From Candidatus Aenigmatarchaeota archaeon (GTDB lineage: Archaea; Aenigmatarchaeota; Aenigmatarchaeia; QMZP01): a stretch of 14,097 nt of DNA. The stretch is from positions 1 to 14,097 of the forward strand of contig JACQOD010000057.1 in the NCBI GenBank assembly GCA_016202725.1. Reading direction: 5' to 3'. Positions 7,871 through 13,999 of this stretch are shown here, in pieces; the stretch's first letter is position 1, and every line of letters begins with the position of its first letter. The translations under genes were made by a program, and so were the position numbers. The notes below the pieces were generated by a model. It saw nothing but the letters and a program-made list of their open reading frames with translations. It was not told where the DNA came from and ran no database searches.

Positions 7871-7880
7871 GGTTTTAATC
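7871..7880 (-). promoter_or_regulatory. TATA-like box of the acylphosphatase-like gene
   Basis: GGTTTTAATC on the plus strand reads GATTAAAACC on the coding strand. It is centred about 25 bp from the ATG at 7851. Confidence 0.45.
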
Positions 7881-8054
7881 TCTTGCGGGCCCTGGTCGAG
7901 GGTGTGGGGAGAGGTTCTCGGCCTGTGTGTGTAGCTGGTCAAAGAACCTGGCTACGATGGATGGCGGTTTGGCTGAAAAAGGCTGGAAACATGAGGTCGC
8001 TATGCTGCAGCGTATAGGTCATTCTCGAGCCAACCTTGGCCTCGGCCGCCTAGG

Positions 8055-8064
8055 CTTATCTATC
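8055..8064 (+). promoter_or_regulatory. TATA-like box of the Hel308 gene
   Basis: CTTATCTATC lies about 24 bp before ATG 8083. It is the main reason to place the helicase start at 8083 rather than at upstream in-frame codons. The box is weaker than others in the window. Confidence 0.4.
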
Positions 8065-8082
8065 CTTCCCCCTAGTCCTGGT

Positions 8083-10269
8083 ATGGATGCTATCCGGGAG
8101 GCGCTCGAGCGGTCGGGCTACGCCCAGTTGAATCCGGTCCAGGAGCTTGCGGTCCCCAAGCTGGGCCGCTCTTTGGTGGTGGCCGCGCCCACGGCCTCGG
8201 GCAAGACCCTCGTGGCGGAAATCGCCGCCCTGCAGGCCTTCGCCGAGCGGCGGAAAGTCGTCTACCTGGTGCCTCTCAGGGCCTTGGCCCAGGAGAAGTA
8301 CGAGGAGTTCAAGCAGAAGTACGAGCCCCTCGGGGTCAAGGTTGCCCTGTCCACGGGGGACCTGGATGCCACTGACAGCTGGCTGGCCAATTATGATCTC
8401 ATCATCGCCACCTCGGAGAAGATGGATTCCCTGCTCCGGCACGGTATCGCCTGGGCCAAGGACATCGGCCTGGTCGTGGCCGATGAGCTCCATCTCCTGC
8501 ACGATCCTGGCCGGGGGCCGACCCTGGAGATCGTGCTGACCAGGCTCCGGGCCTTCCAGCCCCGCTTCCTTGGCCTGTCGGCCACGATTCCCAACTACCA
8601 GGAGCTGGCAGACTGGCTGGGCGCGGAAGCTGTCCAGTCCTCGTGGAGGCCCGTTCCCCTGTACAAGGGCGTGTGCTACGACCAGGAGGTCACCTTCCAG
8701 CCCCCCCGGGGGTTCAAGCTGCAGGGCAGCAAGGTCCTGGAGGAGCTCACCGACCTGCCCAAACAATCGCTGGTGTTCATCTCCTCCCGCAAGGGGACCG
8801 AGGCCGAAGCAGAGCGGCTCGCCGCCACCATCAAGAAGCGCCTCACCCCCGAGGAGGAAGGCAAGCTCGCCGAGCTGGGGGACCGGATCGTGCACGCCCT
8901 GGACAACGCCACGCCCCAGTGCCAGCGCCTCGCGGCCTGCGTGCGCGCCGGGACCGCCTTCCACCACGCGGGCCTGACGCATGCGCAGCGAAGCCTCGTG
9001 GAACATGCCTTCCGGGCAGGTACCATCAAGCTCCTTTGCGCGACCAGCACCTTGGCTGCGGGCTTGAATTTGCCTGCCTACCGCGTCATCATCCGCGACC
9101 TCAAGCGCTTCTCCTCCTTCCGGGGCATGGATTTCCTGCCGTCTCTGGAGATCGCCCAGATGATGGGCCGGGCCGGGAGGCCCAAGTACGACAAGGAAGG
9201 GGAGGCTATCCTGCTTCCCAAGAACCAGCGCGAAGCCGAGTATTCCTGGTCCCAGTACATCCAGGGGGAGACCGAGAAGATCTACTCCAAGCTCGGGGTC
9301 GAGCCGGTCCTGCGAACGCACGTCCTGGCCCTGATCGCAGGGGGCGTGACCACCACGCGGAAGGGCCTGCTGGAGTTCTTCTCCCGGACCTTCTACGCCC
9401 ACCAGTACAAGGACCTCACCCAGATCACCCGCCATCTCGATGCTGTTCTCCGGCAGCTGGAGGGGTTCGGGTTCATCCGGACCGGCGAAGCCTTGCCAGC
9501 CCCCGCAGGGGGGGAGGTGTTCAAGCCCGCCTACTTCTGGGAGGAGGAAGACCCCCACCTCGAGGCCACCCTGCTCGGCAGGCGGATAGCTGAGTTGTAC
9601 ATCGATCCCCTGTCCGCGGACTTCCTGGTCCGCACCCTCCGCAAGCTGCGCGGCGGCTCGACCTTCACCTTCCTCCACCTGGCGGCCAACTGCCTGGAGA
9701 TGCGTCCCGGCCTCTCCCTGCGGAAGCAGGATTTCGAGGTCGCAGACCAGGCGCTCGCCGAGAAGGAGGGGGAGCTGGCTGCCCCGGTCCCTAACGCCTG
9801 GGACCTGGAGTACGAGGACTTCCTGCGGAACCTGAAAATGGCCCTCTTCCTGGAGGCCTGGGCCGACGAGGCGGGCGAGGATGCCCTGTACGAGCAGCAC
9901 GGGGTCACGCCCGGGGAGCTCAGGGCGCGCCTGGACATCGCGGACTGGCTCCTCTACAGCGCAGGGGAGCTGGCGGTCCTGCTGGGCCTGCAGCCCCTGC
10001 TGACCCACCTGCGCAAAGCCAGGCTGCGCCTCCGGTATGGAATCAGGGAGGAGCTCCTGCCCCTGGTCAGGCTCAAAGGCGTGGGGCGCGCCCGGGCGCG
10101 CAAGCTCTGGGCCTCCGGGCTGCGCTCGCTCGCGGACCTGCGCAAGGTCCCCCTCCAGTCCCTGGGAAGGATCGTGGGCGAGGGCACGGCCAGCTCCCTC
10201 AAGGAGCAGCTGGGGCAGCTCGGGGACCAGCCCACGGAAGAAACGCTGCTTCCGCGGAAGCTGGAGTAG
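8083..10269 (+). CDS. hel308: Hel308-type Ski2-like ATP-dependent DNA helicase
   Basis: A 728-residue superfamily 2 helicase; archaeal Hel308 unwinds lagging-strand forks in replication restart and repair, 3' to 5'. Visible motifs: Q-motif Gln 20, Walker A PTASGKT (36-42), the PLRALAQEKY motif Ia, TSEK motif Ib, DELH (134-137), SAT (166-168), the FHHAGL and ATSTLAAGLNLPA segments, and motif VI QMMGRAGRP (359-367). The C-terminal part has the winged-helix and ratchet regions (YIDPLSADF) and a helix-hairpin-helix with GVGRARARKLW (from 666), matching the RAR clamp of the family. The frame stays open about 52 codons upstream, but that stretch lacks family features. ATG 8083 fits normal length and a TATA-like box. 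No partner genes adjoin it. Confidence 0.93.
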   Translation: MDAIREALERSGYAQLNPVQELAVPKLGRSLVVAAPTASGKTLVAEIAALQAFAERRKVVYLVPLRALAQEKYEEFKQKYEPLGVKVALSTGDLDATDSWLANYDLIIATSEKMDSLLRHGIAWAKDIGLVVADELHLLHDPGRGPTLEIVLTRLRAFQPRFLGLSATIPNYQELADWLGAEAVQSSWRPVPLYKGVCYDQEVTFQPPRGFKLQGSKVLEELTDLPKQSLVFISSRKGTEAEAERLAATIKKRLTPEEEGKLAELGDRIVHALDNATPQCQRLAACVRAGTAFHHAGLTHAQRSLVEHAFRAGTIKLLCATSTLAAGLNLPAYRVIIRDLKRFSSFRGMDFLPSLEIAQMMGRAGRPKYDKEGEAILLPKNQREAEYSWSQYIQGETEKIYSKLGVEPVLRTHVLALIAGGVTTTRKGLLEFFSRTFYAHQYKDLTQITRHLDAVLRQLEGFGFIRTGEALPAPAGGEVFKPAYFWEEEDPHLEATLLGRRIAELYIDPLSADFLVRTLRKLRGGSTFTFLHLAANCLEMRPGLSLRKQDFEVADQALAEKEGELAAPVPNAWDLEYEDFLRNLKMALFLEAWADEAGEDALYEQHGVTPGELRARLDIADWLLYSAGELAVLLGLQPLLTHLRKARLRLRYGIREELLPLVRLKGVGRARARKLWASGLRSLADLRKVPLQSLGRIVGEGTASSLKEQLGQLGDQPTEETLLPRKLE

Positions 10270-10280
10270 GAAGAACCCGA

Positions 10281-10345
10281 CTGCCAATAGCGCGGCAGGC
10301 TCGACTTACAAGCCCCCGCAGCAGGGGGAATGAAAATATCTTTTG
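10281..10345 (+). terminator. Possible terminator region downstream of hel308
   Basis: Two small hairpins lie in the gap between convergent genes: CTGCC-N8-GGCAG (10281-10298) and CCCCC-GCAGCA-GGGGG (10313-10328). An AT-rich run with a TTTT tract (10331-10344) follows. Archaeal termination relies mainly on T-rich tracts, so this is suggestive only. Confidence 0.35.
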
Positions 10346-10381
10346 GAGTGGGTGCTTTCGTTCCTGATCTGACGTAACATT

Positions 10382-11080
10382 TCAGGTTTTCTTCTCCTGT
10401 CTCAGGATTTTCTCGTTCAGATTTATTAAATCATTGTTCAGCTTATGATAAGTCCCGCCGATGGGAAAGCCTACCATACTCGCTTCCTTGCGATATGCGT
10501 CAAGGGCTTCTCTGGCTCTGGCGGCAGTGCCGTTTAACATGCGAAGAGCATCTCCCGGTGCCTTTCCGGAATCCATTTCATGGAGGAGCCGTCTCATTTC
10601 GTTCAGCAATCCTTTGATCTCATTCACCCTATTCTGCTCATCTCCGCGAATGATGCGCAGGCCACGCTGGGACAGATCGGACGTGATCGTGCTTGCCAAT
10701 TTCCTGGCCTCCCTGGGTGCTCCCTCCCGTCCCTCGCCGCTCGCCGCGCCCATCTTCTTGGTGAGCACCAGGATGCCGCCGATGATGATGATGCCGACGA
10801 ACCAGAACCGGCTCATGACCAGGGCGAAATGGTACCAGCCCTGGAAGATGATGAAGAGGTACAGGGCGACGGCGACCAGGACCTTGTACTTCTTTGCCCC
10901 ATCCTTCGCCACGCCGTCCGAGATGAAGAACACCAGCAACAGCAGGAATACCGAAGGAAAGAAGACCAGCCAGAGGAGCTGCTGGGTCAGGTCAGGGTAG
11001 GAGGACAGGAACTGGGAGCACTCCCCGGTTGTCCCCTGCTGGCAGAGGATCTCGACCAGGAGGTCCACCACTTCTACCAT
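10382..11080 (-). CDS. Three-helix membrane protein with soluble helical C-terminal domain
   Basis: A 232-residue protein with no family I recognise. It has a short N-terminal segment with two Cys residues (13 and 21). Three hydrophobic helices follow at about 35-54, 66-88 and 92-107, ending in a KK stop-transfer signal at 108-109. A charged, mostly helical domain (about 115-232) comes next, with heptad-like stretches such as NEIKGLLNEMRRLLHEMDSG and LNNDLINLNEKILRQEKK. This suggests a membrane-anchored coiled-coil protein. The ATG at 11080 has CATTTAAG centred 26 bp upstream, indicating a leaderless message independent of the upstream metalloprotease-like gene. It converges with hel308. Confidence 0.8.
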   Translation of the reverse strand: MVEVVDLLVEILCQQGTTGECSQFLSSYPDLTQQLLWLVFFPSVFLLLLVFFISDGVAKDGAKKYKVLVAVALYLFIIFQGWYHFALVMSRFWFVGIIIIGGILVLTKKMGAASGEGREGAPREARKLASTITSDLSQRGLRIIRGDEQNRVNEIKGLLNEMRRLLHEMDSGKAPGDALRMLNGTAARAREALDAYRKEASMVGFPIGGTYHKLNNDLINLNEKILRQEKKT

Positions 11081-11101
11081 GGCTACCTATTGGCGGCAAA
11101 C

Positions 11102-11109
11102 GCTTAAAT
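11102..11109 (-). promoter_or_regulatory. TATA-like box of the three-helix membrane protein
   Basis: GCTTAAAT on the plus strand reads ATTTAAGC on the coding strand. It is centred about 26 bp from ATG 11080. Confidence 0.5.
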
Positions 11110-11142
11110 GCGCCTGCAGCATGCCGCGTTTGCAGTGAAGGG

Positions 11143-11156
11143 GCAGAGCGCTCTGC
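11143..11156. repeat. 14-bp perfect palindrome GCAGAGCGCTCTGC
   Basis: A spacerless perfect palindrome in the 94-base gap between the metalloprotease-like gene and the next minus-strand gene. It is flanked by complementary CCGCG (about 11124-11128) and CGCGG (about 11167-11171), and by CGCATGCG. The transcribed region could fold into a longer stem. It may be a protein-binding site or a transcript 3'-end structure. Confidence 0.45.
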
Positions 11157-11174
11157 TGTTTCGCATGCGCGGTT

Positions 11175-12125
11175 TTACGCCTGTTCCACATACAGGCGGT
11201 AAATCTGGGCGATGCGTGCACGATATTCGGACCCGGTAATGGCGCCGTTCTGCAGTAACAGTTCTTCATCGGCGATTTCCTGACCCATGATCGACCGCAT
11301 CAGCCGGGAGCGCGACCGACGGGCCAATTCTTCCTTCTGGCGCTCGGCCTGTTCGCGGGCCAGCCGGAGCTTGCCTTCAGCTTCAATGCGCGCCTTTGTC
11401 AGCTCATGCTCCTCCGTGCGGCGTTTCTCGGCGCCGTCCAGCAGGGCGTTCGCGATATCCTTCACATAGGACGTCGCGTGATTCTCGGAGGCAATGGGAT
11501 CATTCTGGCCCAGCCAGCCTGCAAAGAAATTTCCGACCGTGAATTTTCCCACGGCCCTGGTGACCGTCTCCGCTCCCAACAGAGGGTAAGCAGCCAGGTT
11601 GATCCCGCCTCGTTCTTTTTCCCCGCCCCCGGCTCTCTGGTAGCGCTCGCCGTGGTTTCCGTACCCCTCGGCGGCCATCCGGTTCTGGTACTCGGCAAGG
11701 GCCTTTCTCGCCAGATTGCGGACAGAAGGGTCCTTGTGCTGCAGGTTGTCCTGCAGGACGAGCCCCGTCAGCTTGTGCGCGTACCCTTCGGGATGTTCTC
11801 GGTCTTTGAGATCATACGTAGAAAGAACGCCATGCATTGCCTCGTGCAGGGCCACCTCGGCCAGCCTGCCGGGGTTCTTCCATCCATACTCATGGATGGC
11901 CTGGTCGACGTACGTTTCCCCAGCCACAAACTTGCCGTCGTATCCCTTTGATCGCAGGTGCGCGGTGCGGTAGGGTTTCTCTCCCCGGGAGAGTTGCTGA
12001 AGCAGGCGTTCGCCCTCCTGAAGGGCGTCCCATTCAATATCGATCTGTTCGCGCGTCGAGTAGCCCTGTGCCGTCACCTCTTCAGAGAAGAGGTCTGCCA
12101 CGCCGCTATCCAATGTTCGGGTCAT
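11175..12125 (-). CDS. HExxH metalloprotease-like protein with C-terminal SHOCT-like segment
   Basis: A 316-residue protein with no named family that I recognise. It carries a zinc-protease signature VALHEAMHGV (HEAMH at 94-98). A possible third ligand is Glu 214 in ASENHATSY; this is inference. Residues about 230-285 are a charged coiled coil, and the tail IADEELLLQNGAITGSEY (about 284-301) resembles SHOCT domains, short oligomerisation modules. No signal peptide or membrane segment is evident, so it is probably cytoplasmic. The ATG at 12125 follows the stop of a 29-aa ORF by one base (TAACATG). GAGGAGG at 12141-12147 lies inside that ORF, so translation may be coupled. It is probably transcribed from the operator-bearing promoter at 12220-12256. 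Confidence 0.78.
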   Translation of the reverse strand: MTRTLDSGVADLFSEEVTAQGYSTREQIDIEWDALQEGERLLQQLSRGEKPYRTAHLRSKGYDGKFVAGETYVDQAIHEYGWKNPGRLAEVALHEAMHGVLSTYDLKDREHPEGYAHKLTGLVLQDNLQHKDPSVRNLARKALAEYQNRMAAEGYGNHGERYQRAGGGEKERGGINLAAYPLLGAETVTRAVGKFTVGNFFAGWLGQNDPIASENHATSYVKDIANALLDGAEKRRTEEHELTKARIEAEGKLRLAREQAERQKEELARRSRSRLMRSIMGQEIADEELLLQNGAITGSEYRARIAQIYRLYVEQA

Positions 12126-12126
12126 G

Positions 12127-12216
12127 TTAATCGTTCGGAACCTCCTCGTCCGCGATCTCCAGGAGATAGAGTTTCTTCCGCGCCTTGCTCTCCAGGGTCT
12201 CGGGGACGGGATTCAT
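12127..12216 (-). CDS. 29-aa small ORF preceding the metalloprotease-like gene
   Basis: Reads MNPVPETLESKARKKLYLLE, then IADEEVPND, then TAA. It is charged and amphipathic, with no cysteine and no membrane segment. Support for translation: ATG start 9 nt after the predicted transcription start, stop 1 base before the next ATG, and the only purine-rich Shine-Dalgarno-like tract for the protease gene lies within its 3' half. It could be a genuine micropeptide or a leader ORF regulating the downstream gene. I recognise no homologue. Confidence 0.5.
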   Translation of the reverse strand: MNPVPETLESKARKKLYLLEIADEEVPND

Positions 12217-12219
12217 GTT

Positions 12220-12242
12220 ATGTCACTACTCTATAGTGACAT
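12220..12242. promoter_or_regulatory. Operator-like inverted repeat ATGTCACTA-N5-TAGTGACAT
   Basis: Nine-base perfect arms with a 5-base spacer lie between the TATA box (12247-12256) and the small-ORF ATG at 12216. The repeat covers the predicted transcription start near 12225. This is the usual position for an archaeal repressor operator. Its core CACT-N7-AGTG recurs at the 13358-13372 promoter. Confidence 0.72.
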
Positions 12243-12246
12243 TCAG

Positions 12247-12256
12247 TATTTAAATA
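12247..12256 (-). promoter_or_regulatory. TATA box of the small-ORF/metalloprotease operon, overlapping the methyltransferase stop
   Basis: TATTTAAATA is a strong TATA-like box centred at about 12251. The TAA stop codon of the upstream methyltransferase (12250-12252) lies inside it, so the two operons abut with no spacer. Confidence 0.55.
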
Positions 12257-12978
12257 GATTTGGATACTGGAGTAGCGAGGTTTTCCTCCTTGCGGAGGGG
12301 CTTGCGGCCGATGATGTAGCCGAACGGGCCCTGGGAGAACTCCTCGAGCTCCAGGCCGGCTTCCGTGAAGAGCGCGGCCGGCAGGAGGCCAGCGGCATCC
12401 CAGCGGACCGGATCGTCGGGCAGGTAGTGGGCGGTGATACCGCCTGGCCGCAGGAGGGCGGCCACATCCCTGACGAATCCCTGCAGCAGGGTGCGATGCG
12501 CTTCCCGTTCGCCGCGAACGGCGTGTTGGGTGGGGAAGCCGATGACGCAGACCGTCGTCACGGCGTCCGCGGAGGCATCCCCCAGCTCGGCGCGCGCGGT
12601 CCCGGTGGACCCCTTCAGGAAGCGGTAGCCTGCGACCTTCTCCCTGGCCGCGAGGTCGGCCGCGTCCCGGTCCCGGGGGTTCGGGTCCGCGCCGATGTAC
12701 GCCCCGCCCAGGCCGAGCACGGCCCCGGCATAGAAGCATTCCCGGTGGGGCCAGAAGCCGCCGGCGCCGATGTCCACGACCGTCCTGCCTTCGAGGGAGC
12801 CGAACTCGTCGAGCAGGAGCTTCGTGAACAACCCGTAGGGATGCTCGCTCATGCGCCGATAGACGGGGAGGTGCTGGTAATACGACGTGAACCCGGGTTG
12901 GCGCTTCTCCCGGTCCCGGCAGTACCGCTCGAAGCCGGCGAAAAGCGCTGCGTCATACCGGTCAAGGCCTGGGCGCAT
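12250..12978 (-). CDS. Class I SAM-dependent methyltransferase
   Basis: A 242-residue protein with a Rossmann methyltransferase core. Motif I VVDIGAGG is at 67-74, an acidic residue ends strand 2 (Asp 98 in YIGADPNP), a VIGFP strand is near 145-149, and LLRPGG (175-180) is the typical post-motif loop. The N-terminal 60 residues (GFTSYYQHLPVYRRMSEHPYG) form a lid rather than a known targeting domain. The substrate is unknown; the PNP after Asp 98 does not prove N-methylation. ATG 12978 follows the stop of the 78-aa gene by one base, so I infer coupled translation. Extending further upstream gives Arg/Ser-rich shadow sequence. Third gene of an operon of small proteins. Confidence 0.84.
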   Translation of the reverse strand: MRPGLDRYDAALFAGFERYCRDREKRQPGFTSYYQHLPVYRRMSEHPYGLFTKLLLDEFGSLEGRTVVDIGAGGFWPHRECFYAGAVLGLGGAYIGADPNPRDRDAADLAAREKVAGYRFLKGSTGTARAELGDASADAVTTVCVIGFPTQHAVRGEREAHRTLLQGFVRDVAALLRPGGITAHYLPDDPVRWDAAGLLPAALFTEAGLELEEFSQGPFGYIIGRKPLRKEENLATPVSKSI

Positions 12979-12979
12979 G

Positions 12980-13216
12980 CTAATTCGCCAGGAACTCGCC
13001 CCGCTCGTTCCGGTGCTGCTCGGCCTCGCCCAGGTCGACCAGGGAGATCCAGTCCACGCAGGGACCGTCCTCTTCCAGGCTTTCCATGAGGAAGTCCTTG
13101 ATGGCCTGCTCCACCTTTTCCTTCTCGGCCTCGAGGAGATCCTCGATTTCAAAGTCGAATTCCTTCATGATCTTCTCGACGACCTTGTTCACCAATTCCT
13201 GGTCCTTGCTGGTCAT
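12980..13216 (-). CDS. 78-aa acidic small protein
   Basis: Begins MTSKDQELVNKVVEKIMKEF and is rich in Glu/Asp/Lys. An amphipathic helix runs to about residue 50, followed by GPCVDWISLVDLG and a polar tail. I recognise no family. The start is set by a clear Shine-Dalgarno GAGGTGA (13222-13228 on the coding strand) 5 bases before ATG 13216; that motif includes the TGA stop of the preceding 39-aa ORF. It ends 1 base before the methyltransferase ATG. It could be a partner or substrate of the methyltransferase; that is inference only. Confidence 0.75.
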   Translation of the reverse strand: MTSKDQELVNKVVEKIMKEFDFEIEDLLEAEKEKVEQAIKDFLMESLEEDGPCVDWISLVDLGEAEQHRNERGEFLAN

Positions 13217-13221
13217 GCCAT

Positions 13222-13341
13222 TCACCTCTTCAGCGACCCCCACTTCCAGAGGTCGTTCCCCGGGGATCCCGGGATCGGGACCTTGGCCCTGGCCTCTTCG
13301 GCCGCGAACCAGTCCTTGACTTCTTGCGCGATCTTGTTCAT
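13222..13341 (-). CDS. 39-aa small protein, first gene of the methyltransferase operon
   Basis: Reads MNKIAQEVKDWFAAEEARAK, then VPIPGSPGNDLWKWGSLKR, then TGA. An N-terminal amphipathic helix is followed by a Pro/Gly linker and a Trp-containing basic tail, a composition unlike random frame noise. Support: ATG 13341 sits about 18 nt after the predicted transcription start with TGAGG 4 bases upstream, and its stop overlaps the Shine-Dalgarno of the next gene. The competing frame through this stretch is Arg/Gly/Pro-rich and looks like a shadow. Function unknown. Confidence 0.68.
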   Translation of the reverse strand: MNKIAQEVKDWFAAEEARAKVPIPGSPGNDLWKWGSLKR

Positions 13342-13357
13342 GGGTCCTCATTGTTTT

Positions 13358-13372
13358 CACTCTGTAGTAGTG
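13358..13372. promoter_or_regulatory. Operator-like element CACT-N7-AGTG
   Basis: Half-sites CACT and AGTG are separated by 7 bases and lie between the TATA box (13381-13388) and ATG 13341. The centre-to-centre distance to the TATA box is about 20 bp, the same as at the 12220-12242 operator. Symmetry beyond 4 bases per arm is absent, so it is a weaker site. Confidence 0.45.
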
Positions 13373-13379
13373 GTATGTA

Positions 13380-13389
13380 CCTTATAAGC
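13380..13389 (-). promoter_or_regulatory. TATA box of the 39-aa/78-aa/methyltransferase operon
   Basis: CTTATAAG (13381-13388) is a near-consensus archaeal TATA box. Its spacing predicts transcription starting near 13359, giving a leader of about 18 nt with a TGAGG before ATG 13341. Confidence 0.6.
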
Positions 13390-13465
13390 ATGTGGGTGCT
13401 GGAATGTATATGTCCTAGAGGGTTACGTGCAGGCTACTGCTTTCCACCATCGCCAGACCAGGGCA

Positions 13466-13969
13466 TCAGCGTCTGGCAGTCCTCGGCGGAGGGCGGCGCC
13501 AAGCAAGGCGGAGGAGCCGCCAGACCCCGAGGGTGAGCAGGATGCCGATCAGGCTGCCAGCCAGCACGTCCGCCCAGGTATGCACCCCCAGGGCCGCCCG
13601 GGAGAACGCGACCAGGACGGGGACCAGGAAGAGCGGCCAGCTCTTGCGGTCGTACAGGAAGAGCGCGGTGAAGAAGACGAATCCTGTCGCAGCATGCCCC
13701 GAGGGGAAGGAGGGGTCGTCCCTGCAGTAGGGATTCTCCGGCCCGCAGGGCCGGGGGAGGTCGGTCGCGATCTTCAGGACCTGCACCAGGGCGAAGACCA
13801 CGAGAAGGGAGATAATCATGACCTCCAGGAACGCTTTCACCTCCCGGCGGTGCTGCAGGTGGCGGCGGTAGCCGAGGTAGAAGAGCCCCCCGCCGACCGC
13901 GAGGGCGAACCACGCCTCGGGCGTACCCAGCAGGGTCGCCCAGAACCAGGGGTTCAGGTGGTAGGTCAT
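13466..13969 (-). CDS. PAP2-family membrane phosphatase
   Basis: A 167-residue membrane protein with the full acid-phosphatase signature: KIATDLPRP (KxxxxxxRP), PSFPSGHAA (PSGH) and SRAALGVHTWAD (SRxxxxxHxxxD). Four or five hydrophobic segments surround these motifs. Relatives dephosphorylate lipid phosphates such as phosphatidate or polyprenyl diphosphates at the membrane surface; the exact substrate cannot be read. A CGPENPYCRDD loop with two cysteines precedes PSGH. The ATG at 13969 has GTAATAAGC centred about 26 bp upstream, so it is probably leaderless and monocistronic. Confidence 0.92.
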   Translation of the reverse strand: MTYHLNPWFWATLLGTPEAWFALAVGGGLFYLGYRRHLQHRREVKAFLEVMIISLLVVFALVQVLKIATDLPRPCGPENPYCRDDPSFPSGHAATGFVFFTALFLYDRKSWPLFLVPVLVAFSRAALGVHTWADVLAGSLIGILLTLGVWRLLRLAWRRPPPRTARR

Positions 13970-13990
13970 GCCTGATTGTTGGGGAGGGAG

Positions 13991-13999
13991 GCTTATTAC
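13991..13999 (-). promoter_or_regulatory. TATA-like box of the PAP2 gene
   Basis: GCTTATTAC on the plus strand (GTAATAAGC on the coding strand) is centred about 26 bp from ATG 13969. The remaining bases to the window end (14000-14097) show no gene I can support. Confidence 0.5.

Larger units (their letters stand above)
7852..8082. other. Intergenic stretch between acylphosphatase-like and hel308 genes
   Basis: About 230 bases hold the two divergent promoters and no gene I can support. It contains an imperfect inverted repeat CCTTGGC-CTCGGCC-GCCTAGG near 8034-8054, just before the helicase TATA-like box. No tRNA, and no clear C/D-box RNA, was found. Confidence 0.4.

Noticed and set aside
7886..8054. 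Structured RNA gene (tRNA, SRP or C/D-box RNA) before hel308
   Set aside because: No T-loop, acceptor pairing or convincing C and D boxes; only a weak imperfect inverted repeat is visible.
7927..8082. N-terminal extension of Hel308
   Set aside because: The frame is open, but the extra 52 residues lack family similarity and contain the likely promoter; length without them is normal.
8056..10287. Long minus-strand open frame (743 codons) opposite the helicase
   Set aside because: Low-complexity shadow of high GC3 coding sequence; the plus strand has every Hel308 motif in order.
12980..13360. Single 126-aa gene starting at GTG 13360
   Set aside because: Its first 48 residues are Arg/Gly/Pro-rich noise. 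The 39-aa frame plus a perfect Shine-Dalgarno before ATG 13216 explain the DNA better. GTG 13360 does sit at the predicted transcription start, so it is not fully excluded.
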